A stretch of 64,000 nucleotides of DNA from Rhinopithecus roxellana (taxonomy: Eukaryota; Chordata; Mammalia; Primates; Cercopithecidae), in NCBI RefSeq assembly GCF_007565055.1, contig NC_044559.1, positions 40,728,546 through 40,792,545 of the forward strand. Direction: 5' to 3'. A program made the translations under genes and the position numbers. Shown one piece after another: positions 1-11,218 of this stretch. Position 1 is the first letter of the stretch; the number at the start of each line of letters is the position of its first letter. Under the pieces are notes generated by a model. It ran no database searches and was not told the origin of the DNA. It was given only the letters and a program-made list of their open reading frames with translations.

Positions 1-128
1 TATTTTTAGTAGAGGTGGGGGTTTCACCATGTTGGCCAGGTTGGTCTTGAACTCCTGACCTCAGGTGATCAGCCCACCTTGGCCTCCCAAAGTGTAGGGA
101 TTACAGGTGTGAGCCACCAAGTCTGGCC
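1..128 (-). repeat. Alu, 3' part in antisense, cut by window edge
   Basis: Antisense Alu consensus from the 'tatttttagtagag' block to the 'gagccaccaagtctggcc' head. The rest lies outside the window. Confidence 0.95.
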
Positions 129-340
129 GGAAGGTTTATTTTTCACCAAGTACCCGTTACGGGGTGAACTATGAACCTCCCCCACCCCCGCCAAGTTATA
201 TGTTGAAGTCCTACCTCAGGACCTCAAAATTTGAGTGTATTTGGAAATAGTGTCATTGCAGACATAATTAGTTAAGATGAGGTCATACTGGATGGAGTAG
301 GGTGGGCCCCAAATGTCCTTGTTGAAAAGGGAGAATTTGA

Positions 341-475
341 GGTTAGGTGCAGTGGCTCATACCTGTAATCTTAGCACTTTGGGAGGCTGAGACAGGATAA
401 TCAGTTGAGCCTAGGAGTTCAAGACCAACGTGGGTAACACAGTGAGACCCCATCTCTATATAAGAAAGAAAAGGA
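341..475 (+). repeat. Alu left monomer (FLAM or truncated Alu)
   Basis: Starts 'ggttaggtgcagtggctcat' and ends at 'catctctatataagaaag'. Only a left arm is present, diverged from consensus, lying directly before a complete Alu. Confidence 0.85.
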
Positions 476-758
476 GGCAGCGGGTATGGTGGCTCATGCC
501 TGTAATTCCAACACTTTTGGAGGCCAAGGTGGGTGGATCACCTGAGGTCAGGGGTTTGAGACCAGCCTGGTCAATATGGCAAAATTCTGTCTCTACTAAA
601 ACTACAAAAATTAGCCGGGCATGGTGGCAGGTGCCTGTAATCCCAGCTACTGGGGAGGCTGAAGCACAAGAATTGCTTGAATGCGGGAGGTGGAAGTTGC
701 AGTGAGCCGAGATCGCACCACTGCACTCCAGCCTGGGCGACGGAGTGAGACTCTGTCT

Positions 759-790
<32 letters not shown>
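474..790 (+). repeat. Alu, full length with long poly(A)
   Basis: Dimeric Alu in sense orientation with an uninterrupted A tract of about 30 nt at 761-790. Confidence 0.95.
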
Positions 791-795
<5 letters not shown>

Positions 796-1049
796 ATTTG
801 GACCCAGGCAGGCATACAGGGAGAATGCCATGTGAAAATGAAAGCAAATTAGGATGATGCCCAGCAAACCACTAGAAGCTAAGTGAGGCATGGAACAGCG
901 TTTTCGCTTGCAGCCCTTAGAAGGCACCAACCTTGCTGACACCTTGGCTTGGACTTCTAGAGTCCAGACCTGAGATAATACATGTCTGTTGTTCTAAGCC
1001 ACTCAGTTCATGGTACTTTGTCCCAGCAGACCTAGTGAACTAATGCAGT

Positions 1050-1708
1050 CTCCTTTGGCACCTGGAGTTCTGTATCGTGTGTATATTACTGATTATTGAT
1101 TTAAAATTTTTTCAACACAAATGTCTCCCTGAAGCCTTCCCAGATTCACTAGGCTGAGTTACTTGCTCTGTCTTTTCGGCTTCCGCAACATTTTATCTGT
1201 ATCTCTGCAACAGCATTTACCACGTTGTAATGTAAGTTAACTGTTCACAGGGTTCTTGACTCCACAAAATCATTAACTCCGGAGCACAGAGGCTGATCCT
1301 GTTTCATTCATCAGTGTAATCCCAGAGACTGGCATCAAATGCTTGTTGGAGTAAATAAACAAATGGGTAACCAGACATTTTTCACTTCCCTCCTACATTC
1401 GTATCATTATTTATTGGTTTTTTTGCTTGACAAGCTATCCATTCATTTATGTTTAGTCAGGGTGATATAATTGAAACCTGGCCTTAAAGAAGAAGTCAGG
1501 AATGAAGGGGGCAGCAGGGCCATGTTCTCTCTGGAAGACTCTAGACGAGAATCCTACCTGCCTCTTCCAGCTTCTGGAGGTTGCGGACAATCCTTGGTGC
1601 TCCTTGGCTTACGGGTGCATTGCTCCGATCTCTGCCTTCATTGTCACATGGTCCTTTCCCTGTATGTCTGTGTCGCTATATCAACATTTCCCTCTTTTTA
1701 TTTTTATT
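1050..1708. other. intergenic, no gene seen
   Basis: Moderately AT-rich, apparently single-copy DNA with a short T-rich end. Nothing coding is recognisable. 1690-1708 is the left target duplication of the next Alu. Confidence 0.5.
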
Positions 1709-2021
1709 TACTTATTATTTATTTATTTTTGAGACAGAGTCTTCCTCTGTCACCCAGGCTGAAGTGCAGTGGCGTGATCAAGGCTCACTGCAACCTGCGC
1801 CTCCAGGGTTCAAGCGATTCTCCTGCCTCAGCCTCCCCAGTAGCTGGGATTACAGGCATGAGCCACCACACCTGGCTAATTTTTTTTTTTTTTGTATTTT
1901 TAGTAGAGATCGGGTTTCACCATGTTGGTCAGGCTGGTCTGGAACTTCTGACCTCAAATGATCCACCCACCTTGGCCTCCCAAAGTGCTGGGATTACAGG
2001 CATGAGCCATCGTGCCCGGCC
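1709..2021 (-). repeat. Alu, full length
   Basis: Antisense Alu flanked by a direct repeat 'ccctctttttatttttatt' (1690-1708 and about 2021-2039), its target-site duplication. Confidence 0.95.
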
Positions 2022-2040
2022 CCTCTTTTTATTTTTATTT

Positions 2041-2321
2041 TTTTGAGGCATAGGTCTCGCTGTGTCACCCAAGCTGGAGAGCAGTGGCATGATACTGGCC
2101 CACTGCAACCCCTGCCTCCCAGACTCAAGCTATCCTCCCACCTCAGCCTCCCAAGTAGCTGGGACTACGGGCTTGCACCACCACGCCCAGCTAATGTTTG
2201 CTTATTTTGTAGAGACAGGATTTCGACATGTTGCCCAGGCTGGTCTCAAACTCCTGGACTCCAGGGATCTGTCTGCCTTGGCCTCCCAAAGTCCTGGGAT
2301 TACAGTTATGAACCGTTGTCC
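2041..2321 (-). repeat. Alu, full length, older
   Basis: Antisense Alu beginning 'ttttgaggcataggtctcgc', diverged at many CpG positions. It sits directly against the preceding Alu. Confidence 0.9.
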
Positions 2322-2440
2322 TCTTGTTATGAGGACACCAGTCATTGGATTAAGGCCCACTCTAATCTAGTATGACCTCATCTTAATTTGATCACATCTG
2401 CAAAGTAAGGTCACATTCTGAGGTTGTGGGTGAACTTGCG
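2322..2440 (-). repeat. MaLR (MLT1-like) LTR fragment
   Basis: Contains 'atgaggacaccagtcattgg' and 'atgacctcatcttaattt', the reverse complement of the MLT1-type core also seen at 145-338. Short and old. Confidence 0.6.
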
Positions 2441-2504
2441 GTGATACTATTCAATGCAATTCAGCTGTTCAGCTAGGACTCACCTGAAAAAGAGAGGCAG
2501 CAAG

Positions 2505-2722
2505 AGGTGGAGGGCTGTTTTGCCTTGTGGTTAAATACAGATTGCAGAATCAGCCAGACCTGGCTTCAAATCCTTGTTTTACCTGCTGGTCAGTTATGTG
2601 AGCTCAGGCAAGTTATTCAACATCTCCAAGCCTGTTTCCTCAACCACGCAGTGGGTTTAATAAAAGCCTGTGCTTCCTAGAGTTGCTGGGTAGATAAATG
2701 AGATCAGGACAGTGCCTGATAT
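2505..2722 (+). repeat. MIR SINE
   Basis: Has the MIR core order: 'agcctggcttcaaatcc'-like segment, 'gtgagctcaggcaagttatt', 'catctccaagcctgtttcct', then 'cagtgcctgatatt'. Confidence 0.7.
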
Positions 2723-2763
2723 TAAAAAAAAAAAAAACAAAAAACAAACAAACAATAAAAAAA

Positions 2764-3033
2764 CCTGAGTGCCATTGCTCTCGCCTGTAATCCCAACACT
2801 TTGGGAGGCCAAGGCAGGTGGATCACTTGAGGTCAGCAGTTCAAGACTAGCCTGGCAAACATGGTGAAACCCCATCCCTACTAAAAATACAAAAATTAGC
2901 CAGTGTGGTGCCACACACCCATAATCCCAGCTACTCAGGAGGCAGAGGTTGCAGTGAGCTGAGATCCTACCACTGCACTCCAGCCTGGGCAACAAAGTGA
3001 GACTCCACCTCAAAAACTAAAAAGTAAAAAATA
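2764..3033 (+). repeat. Alu, 5' region degenerate
   Basis: Sense Alu preceded by an A-rich tract at 2724-2763. The left arm is normal. The right arm lacks part of its middle ('cagctactcaggaggcagaggttg'). Confidence 0.85.
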
Positions 3034-3940
3034 ATTAGCTTTTAATGCTAGAGTCCCCAGTACCACGGTTCCTGCCATTCTTTCAGAGAAGAATGTAGAG
3101 AGTTAAATAGCTAAACAGGATGGTTTATGATTAAAGGCCTAGATGCTTGTTCCAGGATATACCTGCCACACAGGGTCAGAAAGCACAGGGTGACTGGGCC
3201 CAAGCAGGCACAGACTTTAACTTTTAATAACAGATGCAAAGTTAGTGCTGCAATCTAAACTCTGCAGCGAAGCCATATTGATTTCCCCCTCCACCTCCAG
3301 CAGGGCGTATTTATAGAGCTTATCATAGAAGTCTGCACAGTATAACCAGGCTGGATGTCTTGTATCCCCCTCAGTGCTAATACCTACTGCCTGTAGCCCT
3401 TCTCTCCCAATGCACTTGACCATCAGGACATTAGAGAGAGGCCATGGCTTTCATCCAGATGGCCCTGGCCTCCTTTTATCTGGGCTGCCCCTAGTGGAAG
3501 GGCCCCCCTGAGAGGGCATGGCTGGTGAAGGTGTGCATGACTGCACGTGCCGATCTCTCACAGCATCCCAAAGGCAAACAAAAATGACCTGGGATGACCA
3601 GCATTTTGCACAGATCAGGGAGAACTGGCTGTTCTCCTGTGCTGGCTCTTGTGTTCCATTAGAAATGGATTAAATCATCCAGACGCTGAAATCTTGTGGT
3701 TGACATTTTCATTTAAAACTCACCATTATAGCTGGGCTCGAGTCCTCTGTCTGTGACCTGTGCTATGAGTCAGCCAGGCCTGGGCACAGCATTGATAGGG
3801 CTGATTTATAATCTTCCACAGCAGTCAGCTGCGGCTCCTGTTTCCTCAGCATTGAGAAAAAATCATTTGCACAAAGCGTTGTTTCTCAATTCTAGCTTTT
3901 TACATTTTTTCCCTTGGTGACAAGTGGGACTAAGCCATTG
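3034..3940. other. intergenic, no gene seen
   Basis: Apparently unique sequence. Open frames are short and no conserved domain, splice-site chain or RNA gene is recognisable. Confidence 0.5.
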
Positions 3941-3949
3941 ATTCACTTA

Positions 3950-4125
3950 TCATGTTTGAGTGCCTGGTTAATAGCGTGGGATCCAGCGTCAATTGCCGCA
4001 ATTCAAATCACGCCTCCACAAATCAAGAGCCTTGTGTTAATGTCTCCAAACCTTAGTTGCTTCATCTGTAAAAGAGAGAATCATAATAACGCCTATCTAG
4101 AAGGCTGCTAAGAGGATTGTTCCAG
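3950..4125 (+). repeat. MIR SINE, 5' part
   Basis: 'ggatccagcgtcaattgc', 'ccttagttgcttcatctgta' and 'taacgcctatctagaaggct' follow the MIR consensus. It resumes at about 4540, so 4126-4539 looks like a later insertion. Confidence 0.65.
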
Positions 4126-4539
4126 GTTTGGTTCCTCAGGAAGCTGACTATGAGAGGCAGCAAGCTGGACTTTATTATGGAATTCTCCTAGGAGCAACAC
4201 AGGAAGCAGGACTGCACAGAGGGAGAAGCTGAGCTGTGATGCAGTCCCAAAGAAAGCAGCAGTCAACCCCAGAGGGCGCTCTGGAGCCGGGGTAGCCCGT
4301 TAGCCCTATCCTGAGTTGGACCAAAGGGACTGAGCCTCTAAGGCCCTCCTCAGTAGATCAGTCACTGGATGCAGGTTGTCCCTGGAGGGAAGGGTGATCT
4401 TGGGCGAGGCAGTTTTCTTTAGCTGCATCAGTCCCCATAAAGCTGAGACTGGGCTTCCTACAGCATCCCCAACAGTCGGTGGAATAAGTCCTTCATCCCT
4501 GAAAGTGGATCTGGGCAGCACACATCACAGCCTCTCCCA
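4126..4539. other. sequence interrupting a MIR, unclassified
   Basis: Lies between two halves of one MIR, so is probably a transposed segment of unknown family. It contains the CTCF-like string 'ccccagagggcgct' at about 4267-4280. No gene is seen. Confidence 0.4.
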
Positions 4540-4642
4540 TAAAAATTAAATGCAGTAATCCAAACAAAGCCTTTCACACAGTACCTGGCATGCAGTAAAT
4601 GTTCAATAAATGGTAGCCATTACAATTATTGTTGCTTTAGTA
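4540..4642 (+). repeat. MIR SINE, 3' part
   Basis: 'cagtacctggcatgcagtaa' followed by 'atgttcaataaatggtagcc' is the canonical 3' end of MIR. Confidence 0.7.
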
Positions 4643-4984
4643 ACTACTGTCTGTCAGGCACCATGCTAGAGGTTGGGGACCCAGTGGTGATTGACAAGTC
4701 TGCTCCTGCCCTCACGAAACTCAATCCATGGACAAATTAGACCATCAGACAAGCAATTGCAATGCAGTGCAATTGACAGGGTGGCACGGGATATATAAGG
4801 GAGCATGTTATAAGTAAAATGTTTATTTAGAAACAGAATGCTTGTTCCCTGGTATGGCAAGGAAAAATTAGCATTTAGACAAAAAGTTTTTTTTTTAGCA
4901 AGGCAATTTTACTTTTTGCAGAAAGGGTGCTCCTTGCAAATGGAACAATGGCAAGAGCACACTTGAACAAAGGAGGGAAGTAAT
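4643..4984. other. intergenic, no gene seen
   Basis: No coding or RNA gene signal. It includes a short fragment resembling the 'caggcaccatgctagaggttggg' class of old repeats. Confidence 0.4.
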
Positions 4985-5278
4985 TTTTTTTTTTTTGAGA
5001 CGGAGTCTTGCTGTGTCGCCCAGGCTGGAGTGCAGTGGCCGGATCTCGGCTCACTGCAAGCTCCGCCTCCCAGGTTTATGCCATTCTCCTGCCTCAGCCT
5101 CCCAAGTAGCTGGGACTACAGGCGCCCGCCACCTCGCCTGGCTAGTTTTTTGTATTTTTTAGTAGAGACGGGGTTTCACTGGGTTAGCCAGGATGGTCTC
5201 AATCTCCTGACCTCGTGATCCGCCCGTCTCGGCCTCCCAAAGTGCTGGGATTACAGGCTTGAGCCACTGCGCCCGGCC
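4985..5278 (-). repeat. AluY, Old World monkey type
   Basis: Near-consensus antisense AluY carrying the 'gcagtggccggatctcggc' variant, flanked by 'gggaagtaattttt' direct repeats. A young insertion. Confidence 0.93.
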
Positions 5279-5580
5279 GGGAAGTAATTTTTATCCTTTA
5301 TGCAGTTTGTCTCTGCTACTGTGTCCTGTCTCTATTGGCTGGAGTGGGACCTCACAGTCTAAATTAAATCCGACTGGCTAATAATTTAAAACTTTCTTAA
5401 ATAGGCGAAAGCAATAGAGAACAAAGGAAATGAGGAAGTTGCTTGCGAAAGGACTTAGAAAAGTAACAATATTTTTAAATAAGGAAGGGGCGTAGGCTGT
5501 AAGCTGGAACGTGCCTTTGAGTACATCCAGCACAAACATCTTGATTAAAGTACAAGGACATAGACTGTACTTACTCTTTT

Positions 5581-5872
5581 TTCTTCTGAGACAGAGTCTT
5601 GCTCTGTCTCTCAGGCTGGAGTGCAGTGGTGTGATCTCGGCTCACTGCAAGCTCCGCCTCCCGGGTTCACGCCATTCTCCTGCCCCAGCCTCCCGAGTAG
5701 CTGGGACTACAGGCACCTACCACCACACCCAGCTAATTTTGTTTTTGTATTTTCAGTAGAGACGGGGTTTCGCCGTGTTAGCCAGGATGGTCTTGATCTC
5801 CTGATCTTGTGATCCACCTGCCTTGGCTTCCCAAAGTGTTGGGATTACAGGCGTGAGCCACCGCGCCTGGAC
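5581..5872 (-). repeat. AluY-like, full length
   Basis: Antisense Alu flanked by an 18-bp perfect target duplication 'gactgtacttactctttt' (5563-5580 and 5873-5890). Confidence 0.95.
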
Positions 5873-5890
5873 GACTGTACTTACTCTTTT

Positions 5891-6060
5891 ATATCTAATA
5901 GCTACATAGGACAAGGCTTAACAAAGAGTTATTAGCACAAAGCAAGGAGGCTTGAAGGAAGTTAGTCTTTAAAATAAACTATTATTTTTAACATTGATGA
6001 TTTATTCTTTAACAAGAAGGGAAGCTTTGAAGAGGGAACTTTTTACTTTCTACAGAGTAC
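5891..6060. other. intergenic, no gene seen
   Basis: AT-rich single-copy sequence without recognisable features. Confidence 0.4.
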
Positions 6061-6106
6061 CTATTGGGTTGGTGCAAAAGTAATCACAGTTTTTGCCATA
6101 AAAGAA
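6061..6106. repeat. MADE1 (mariner MITE) half element
   Basis: 'attgggttggtgcaaaagta' followed by 'atcacagtttttgccataaa' is one arm of the 80-bp palindromic MADE1 element. The second arm is missing, so no miR-548-type hairpin can form. Confidence 0.85.
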
Positions 6107-6689
6107 GGGACACATGACTCAGATCAGGAAGATGAAGAAGAGTGATGCCAAAGATAGTACCTGATGATAAGGGGGGTCAGCCAGGCAAAGAGAGTGGGAG
6201 GCCACTGGGTGTTGGAGAGAAGGGCTCTCCAGGTGGAGGAAGCAGGGTGGGCAGAGGCAAGGGCAGGTTGTATCAGCGCCTGCATGATGTGGTGCAGCAA
6301 GGCCAGCTAGAGTGCACACAAGGCTGAGGGGAGAAAGGTCTTGTGTACACCAAGCCAAGGAGTGTGGAGTCAGCAGAGAGGCATTAAAGAATTCTAGGCA
6401 GAGAAGGGGTAAGGCTTGTTTTGTGCTTCAAAGATCGCCCTGGCTACCATGTGGGCAATGAATTGGAGATGAACAAGATTAGAGGCTGGTTTACATGACC
6501 AACTGCTTATACACACACACACACACACACACAAAGATTAGAGGCTGGGAGATTCATCAGGAGGCTGTGTCAGGGTCCAGAGGACAGGCAAAGGTGACCT
6601 GGATGGGTTGGTGGCACTAAAGACAGATAGGAGTTCACAATCAAGGAATATCTAGGAGGTGGAATCCACAGATTTAAGGATAATTAAAT
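6107..6689. other. intergenic with (CA)n
   Basis: Apparently unique sequence with a short (AC)n tract at about 6511-6532, on either side of which 'agattagaggctgg' is repeated (6477 and 6535). No gene. Confidence 0.5.
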
Positions 6690-6966
6690 GGGCCAGGCGT
6701 GGTGGCTCACACCTGGAATCTCAGCACTTTGGGAGGCCAAGGCAGGCGGATCACCAAAGATCAGGAGTTCAAGACCAGCCTGGCCAACATGGTGAAACCC
6801 TGTCTCTACTAAAAATACAAAAATTAGCTGGGCATGGTGGCAGGTGCCTGTAATCCCAGCTACTCGGGAGGCTGAGGCAGGAGAATCACCTGAGCCAGGG
6901 AGGCAGAGGTGGCAGTGAGCCGAGATCACGCCATTGCACTCCAACCTGGGAGACAGAACAAGTCTC

Positions 6967-6991
<25 letters not shown>
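6690..6991 (+). repeat. Alu, full length
   Basis: Sense Alu with target duplication 'aaggataattaaat' (6676-6689 and 6992-7005) and a 26-nt A tail. Confidence 0.95.
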
Positions 6992-6997
<6 letters not shown>

Positions 6998-7005
6998 AAT
7001 TAAAT

Positions 7006-7722
7006 AGTGAGGGGCAAAAGAAATTTAGGGTTATGCTTAAACTTCTGATCTGGGCAAATGAACTCCAGGAGGCCTAAAGAGGGATTGTCCGAGGGTCTGG
7101 AGAAGAGAAAAAGCCACCAAGGACCAGACATGATGCTCGGTATTCAACGTGGCTCGAAGCAGCTTCTTCCAGCCAGCTCTCCGAGACTTGTGTCTTTGTT
7201 TTAGACAAGCCCTGTGGAAGTCCCTAGTGGAGGATAACTGTTCTGTGTTGAGCAGGTCTATGCACACCTACCTCCAAAGGCTGAGGAAGCTGAGAAGCTG
7301 AAGAAAGAGGTGGACAAATCCAATTTCTCAGAAAGAAACACTTAATAGGGACTTACAAACACAAGCCATGTCCTAGATGGCTGCAAGACAAGATGGCGGA
7401 TCCCTGCACTGTTACCCTCAAGTCCAAGGGCTTGTATACCATAAAGAATTCGCCACAGGCAGGATTTATAATAAGTATGTGTTTACAGTAACACCAACGT
7501 TATTTTGACCTAAGGGTAAGTATGTGAAAATGGAAATTTTAGAGGTATTCCTGGAACTGGGGTTCCTCAGAAGTGAACATGGCAGATGAGCATCCAAGAT
7601 GGAGCTGCTTTAGCCTCCAGAGCAACTGTCAGAAGCAGCTATGTTAGTCCCAGAATAACCTGCTTCCTCCCTGCTGCTTCTTTCAGGGGAAAAATGGCCA
7701 ACACCACTTTTGGTGTTTATTT
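7006..7722. other. intergenic, possible old LTR-type repeat
   Basis: No gene. 7330-7650 has a composition that suggests an old unclassified LTR element ('ccatgtcctagatggctgca', 'caagatggcggatccctgca'). Not named. Confidence 0.3.
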
Positions 7723-8019
7723 GTTTGTTTGTTTATTGAGACAGAGTCTCGCTCTGTTGCCCAGGCTGGAGTGCAATGGCATGATCTCGGCTCACTGCAA
7801 ACTCCGCCCCCCAGGTTCCAGCGATTTTCCTGCCCCAGCCTCCTGAGTACCTGGGATTACAGGCACCCGCCACCACGCCCAACTAATTTTTGTATTTTTA
7901 GTACAGACGGAGTTTCTCTATGTTGGCCAGGCTGGTCTCGAACTCCTTACCTCAAGTGATCCGCCTACCTCTGCCTCCCAAAGTGCTGGGATTACAGGCA
8001 TGAACCACCACACCTGGCC
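7723..8019 (-). repeat. Alu, full length
   Basis: Antisense Alu preceded by (TTTG)n at 7718-7734. Just beyond it the 15-mer 'ttatttaaactgtag' is present twice (8027-8057). Confidence 0.93.
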
Positions 8020-8057
8020 TCTGTGTTTATTTAAACTGTAGTTATTTAAACTGTAGT

Positions 8058-8860
8058 GGAAAGCAAAGTGAGCAAGGAAGAAGATGGAAATAAAATTTCA
8101 CTCTGGATTCAATCTTTGATAAACATCAACATTTATTGAATATGGGCTCTGGGTTCAGGGCTGCAGATATAAGGAAGCATAAGACAGGCACTGACTCGTG
8201 AATTTGGGGGTCTAGTTCCTTCAACAGTAATATTTCCCATGGGAAATCAGTGCATTGACATTCAGGTTTACACACCAGTCTCTAACATGTTTGGTGACCT
8301 GCATCAGTCCCCGGGGCCTAATCACCGCTGGAGTTATTGGACTCCAAAGCGGATAAGCGTACTTTTGCAAGTGAGAATCATTCCGTTGGAAATGATAGGC
8401 AGGTCTCTCTAGCATTTCCTCCAGAAGGAGTAATCTGAGGGCAGGAAAGGGCAGAGGTATCGACTGGGGTTTGAGGATATTCTCTGATTCCGAGCTGAAA
8501 ACTAGGCCCAGTATTAGCTCAAAGTGTTTCTGGGGAAGGGAATGAGTCGGTGTGCCTAAAGATCTAAAATGTCACCTCCCAAACATTCTCTCTTTCTGGA
8601 ACACAGTCTGTCTTTCCCAGGGGAATTGAGGTGCTCATTGACATTTGTTAAATAAAAGTTACAAGAGGTCACTGTTTTGGACTAAGCTCCTGCATTTGGC
8701 CTCAACAGACCCGACTAAAAATCAGAAAGGAGTCACTCATGCTAAAGTTTTACATCACCAAACCAAAACCAAGTTGTAATCTGACTTTCTGAGAAATCAG
8801 GAGAGATGATGGTCTAATTTCCCGAACAATCTACTTTCGAATGAGGCGGGGGTGACAGGA
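8058..8860. other. intergenic, no gene seen
   Basis: Apparently single-copy sequence without recognisable coding, RNA or repeat features. Confidence 0.45.
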
Positions 8861-8903
8861 GGTGGTTGGGGGCACCAACTCCATGCAGTCGAAAATCCCT
8901 GCA

Positions 8904-9210
8904 TAGCTGGGGGAGGTGGCTCATGCCTGTAATCCCAGCACTTTGGGAAGCTGAGGCAGGTGGATCACTTGAGACCAGGAGTTTGAGACCAGTCTGGTCA
9001 ACATGGCGAAACCCTGTCTCTACTAAATATACAAAATTTAGCTGGGCGTGGCGGTACACACCTATAATCCCAGCTACTCGAGAGGCTGAGGCAGGAGAAT
9101 CACTTGAACCTGGGAGGTGGAGGTTACAGTGAGCTGAGATTGCGCCACTGCACTCCAGTCTGGGAGACAGAGCAAGACCCTGTCTCAAAAAAAAAAAAAA
9201 AAAGAAAAGA
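8904..9210 (+). repeat. Alu, full length
   Basis: Sense Alu with target duplication 'aaaatccctgca' / 'aaaacccctgca' made from the Tigger-like element. Confidence 0.93.
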
Positions 9211-9227
9211 AAACCCCTGCAAACTTT

Positions 9228-9520
9228 TTTTGTTTGTTTGTTTGTTTTTGAATTAGAGTCTGGCTCTGTCGCCCAGGCTGGAGTGCAGTGGCATGATCTT
9301 GGGCTCACTGCAACCTCCGCCTCCTGGGTTCAAGCGATTCTCCTGCCTCAGCCTCCCAAATAGCTGGATTACAGGTATCCACCACCACTCCCGGCTCATT
9401 TTTAGTAGAGTTGGGGTTTCACCATGTTGGCCAGGCTGGTGTCAAACTCCTGATCTCAAGTGATCCACCGCTTGGCATCCCAAAGTGCTGGGATTACAGG
9501 TGTGAGCCACCATGCCCGGC
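9228..9520 (-). repeat. Alu, full length
   Basis: Antisense Alu with (TTTG)n tail. Flanks 'cccctgcaaact' and 'cccctgcatact' are its target duplication. Confidence 0.92.
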
Positions 9521-9755
9521 CCCTGCATACTTTTGAATCTCCCAAAACTACCAATAGCCTACTGTTGACCGAAAGCTTTGCCAATAACATGAACAGTCAA
9601 TTAACACATATGTTGTATGTTATATGTATTATACACTGTATTCTTGCAATAAAGTAAGCTAGAGAAAAGAGCATGTTATTAAGAAAATCATAAGGAAGAG
9701 ATGTACATTTACTACTCAATAAGTGGAAGTGATCATCATAAACATCTTCGTCCTC

Positions 9756-10061
9756 GGCCGGGCGCGGTGGCTCAAGCCTGTAATCCCGGCACTTTGGGAG
9801 GCCCAGACGGGCGGATCACGAGGTCGGGAGATCGAGACCATCCTGGCTAACACGGTGAAACTCCGTCTCTACTAAAAAATACAAAAAACTAGCCGGGCGC
9901 GGTGGCGGGCGCCTGTAGTCCCAGCTACTCAGGACGCTGAGGCAGGAGAATGGCATAAACCCGGGAGGCGGAGCTTGCAGTGAGCTGAGATCCGGCCACT
10001 GCACTCCAGCCTGGGCGACACAGCGAGACTCCGTCTCAAAAAAAAAAAAAAAAAAAAAAAA
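9756..10061 (+). repeat. AluY, Old World monkey type
   Basis: Near-consensus young AluY ('gctcaagcctgtaatcccgg', 'gagatccggccactgc') flanked by 'atcttcgtcctc' repeats (9744-9755 and 10061-10072). Confidence 0.95.
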
Positions 10062-10333
10062 TCTTCGTCCTCATTATCTTCATGTGGAGGCTGAGGAGGG
10101 GAAAGAAGAGGAGGGGTTGATTCTGCTGTCTCAGGGGTGGCAGAAGTAGAAGAGGTGGAGGAGATGGAAGGGGAGACAGGAGAGGCAAGCACACTCGGTG
10201 TAACTTTTATTGAAAAAAATCCATGTACAAGTGGACCTGCTCAGTTCAAACCCATGTTAAGGGTCAATTGTATAGTAATCTGTATGTATGTAACCTGGTG
10301 ATGACCAGTCATTTCTCTCTTTCTTTCTCTTTC

Positions 10334-10620
10334 TTTTAAAGAGACAGGGTCTTGCTCTGTCACTTAGGCCGGCATGAAAAGCACAATCACAGCTCATGGC
10401 AACTTCAAACTCCTGGGCTCAAATGAGCCTCCCACCTCAGCCTCCTGAGCAGCTGGGACTACAGGCATAAGCCACTGCACCTGGCTTATTTTTTGTTTTT
10501 GTGGAGATGGGGGTCTTACTGTATTGTTCCGGCTGGTCTCAAACTCCTGGACTCAAGACGTCCTCCAGTTTTGGCCTTCCGAAGTGCTGGGGTTACAGGT
10601 ATGAGCCATGGTGGCAAGCC
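10334..10620 (-). repeat. AluJ-like, old
   Basis: Highly diverged antisense Alu starting 'taaagagacagggtcttgct' and ending 'ggttacaggtatgagcc'. Confidence 0.85.
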
Positions 10621-11218
10621 CTCATCAGTTATTTCTCTATGATTCTGTCTCGCTGTCCCCTCCTTACAAGGAAAGTAATTTTGAAACAACCAATCCAGTC
10701 TTGGTTCTTTGCTTCTGCTTTCTTCAGCCCTTCTCTGTCTATAAAATCAACCTCTTCTGCTCAGCTCATGGGAGCACTTCTTCTAATTTAAAGGAGGTGT
10801 TGCCCAATTCTAGAATCACAAATAAAATTAAGATCTTTAAACTAACAACAAAAGTTAAAAAATGAGAATCAGCAGCAACAACAACAGAAAAGATCTTTAA
10901 ATGTGTTGCAATTTTCTCCTTTGACAGGTTACAAGTGCAATTGAATAAACCAAACAAAAAATGTCATGGTTAGGTTCGGTCTTGACTTCCCAAATGAGGG
11001 TCAAGATGTAAGACAGCAAGAACCAACCTCTACCATAAAAAAGATCCGAACCCAAGAAAATGTGATTTTTCTTTAAAGCTGTTCACTGCAACGAAAGTTT
11101 ATTTTTAGTCTAGGAGATTAAAAGCCATCAGCTGATACAATCTGTCTTTTTCTTGAAGTTTCCAAAGGAAGGCAGGTGAGTTTGCACTAACTTCCATTTT
11201 CTCCCTGGCTTCCTTCTG
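10621..11218. other. BAG3 5' flank, no gene seen
   Basis: AT-rich sequence running up to the CpG island. No coding or structural RNA signal. Confidence 0.5.

Larger units (their letters stand above)
145..1049 (+). repeat. MaLR (MLT1-like) LTR interrupted by Alu sequence
   Basis: 145-338 and 791-1049 read like the two ends of an MLT1-type MaLR LTR: 'ttggaaatagtgtcattgca', 'gttaagatgaggtcatac' and 'agggtgggcccc' on the left; 'gccactcagttcatggtac' and 'ctagtgaactaatgcag' on the right. Two Alu units at 341-475 and 474-790 separate them. The family name is from memory of the consensus; that it is an old LTR split by Alus is well supported. Confidence 0.7.
8865..10275. mobile_element. Tigger/MER-type DNA transposon broken by three Alus
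   Basis: Pieces at 8865-8903, 9211-9227, 9522-9755 and 10062-10275 match one non-autonomous pogo/Tigger-class element in order: 'cagtcgaaaatccctgca', 'caatagcctactgttgacc', 'gcaataaagtaagctagag', 'atgtggaggctgaggagg', 'aaaaatccatgtacaagtgg', 'gttcaaacccatgttaaggg'. Alus at 8904-9210, 9228-9520 and 9756-10061 inserted into it. The family is recalled from memory and the orientation is not assigned. Confidence 0.6.

Noticed and set aside
456..942. Frames with phenylalanine runs and 'SPRLECSGAISAHC'-type peptides, here and at many other sites
   Set aside because: These are translations of antisense Alu. They recur at every Alu and are not genes.
6061..6106. Possible miR-548-like hairpin
   Set aside because: Only one arm of the MADE1 palindrome is present, so the precursor stem cannot form.
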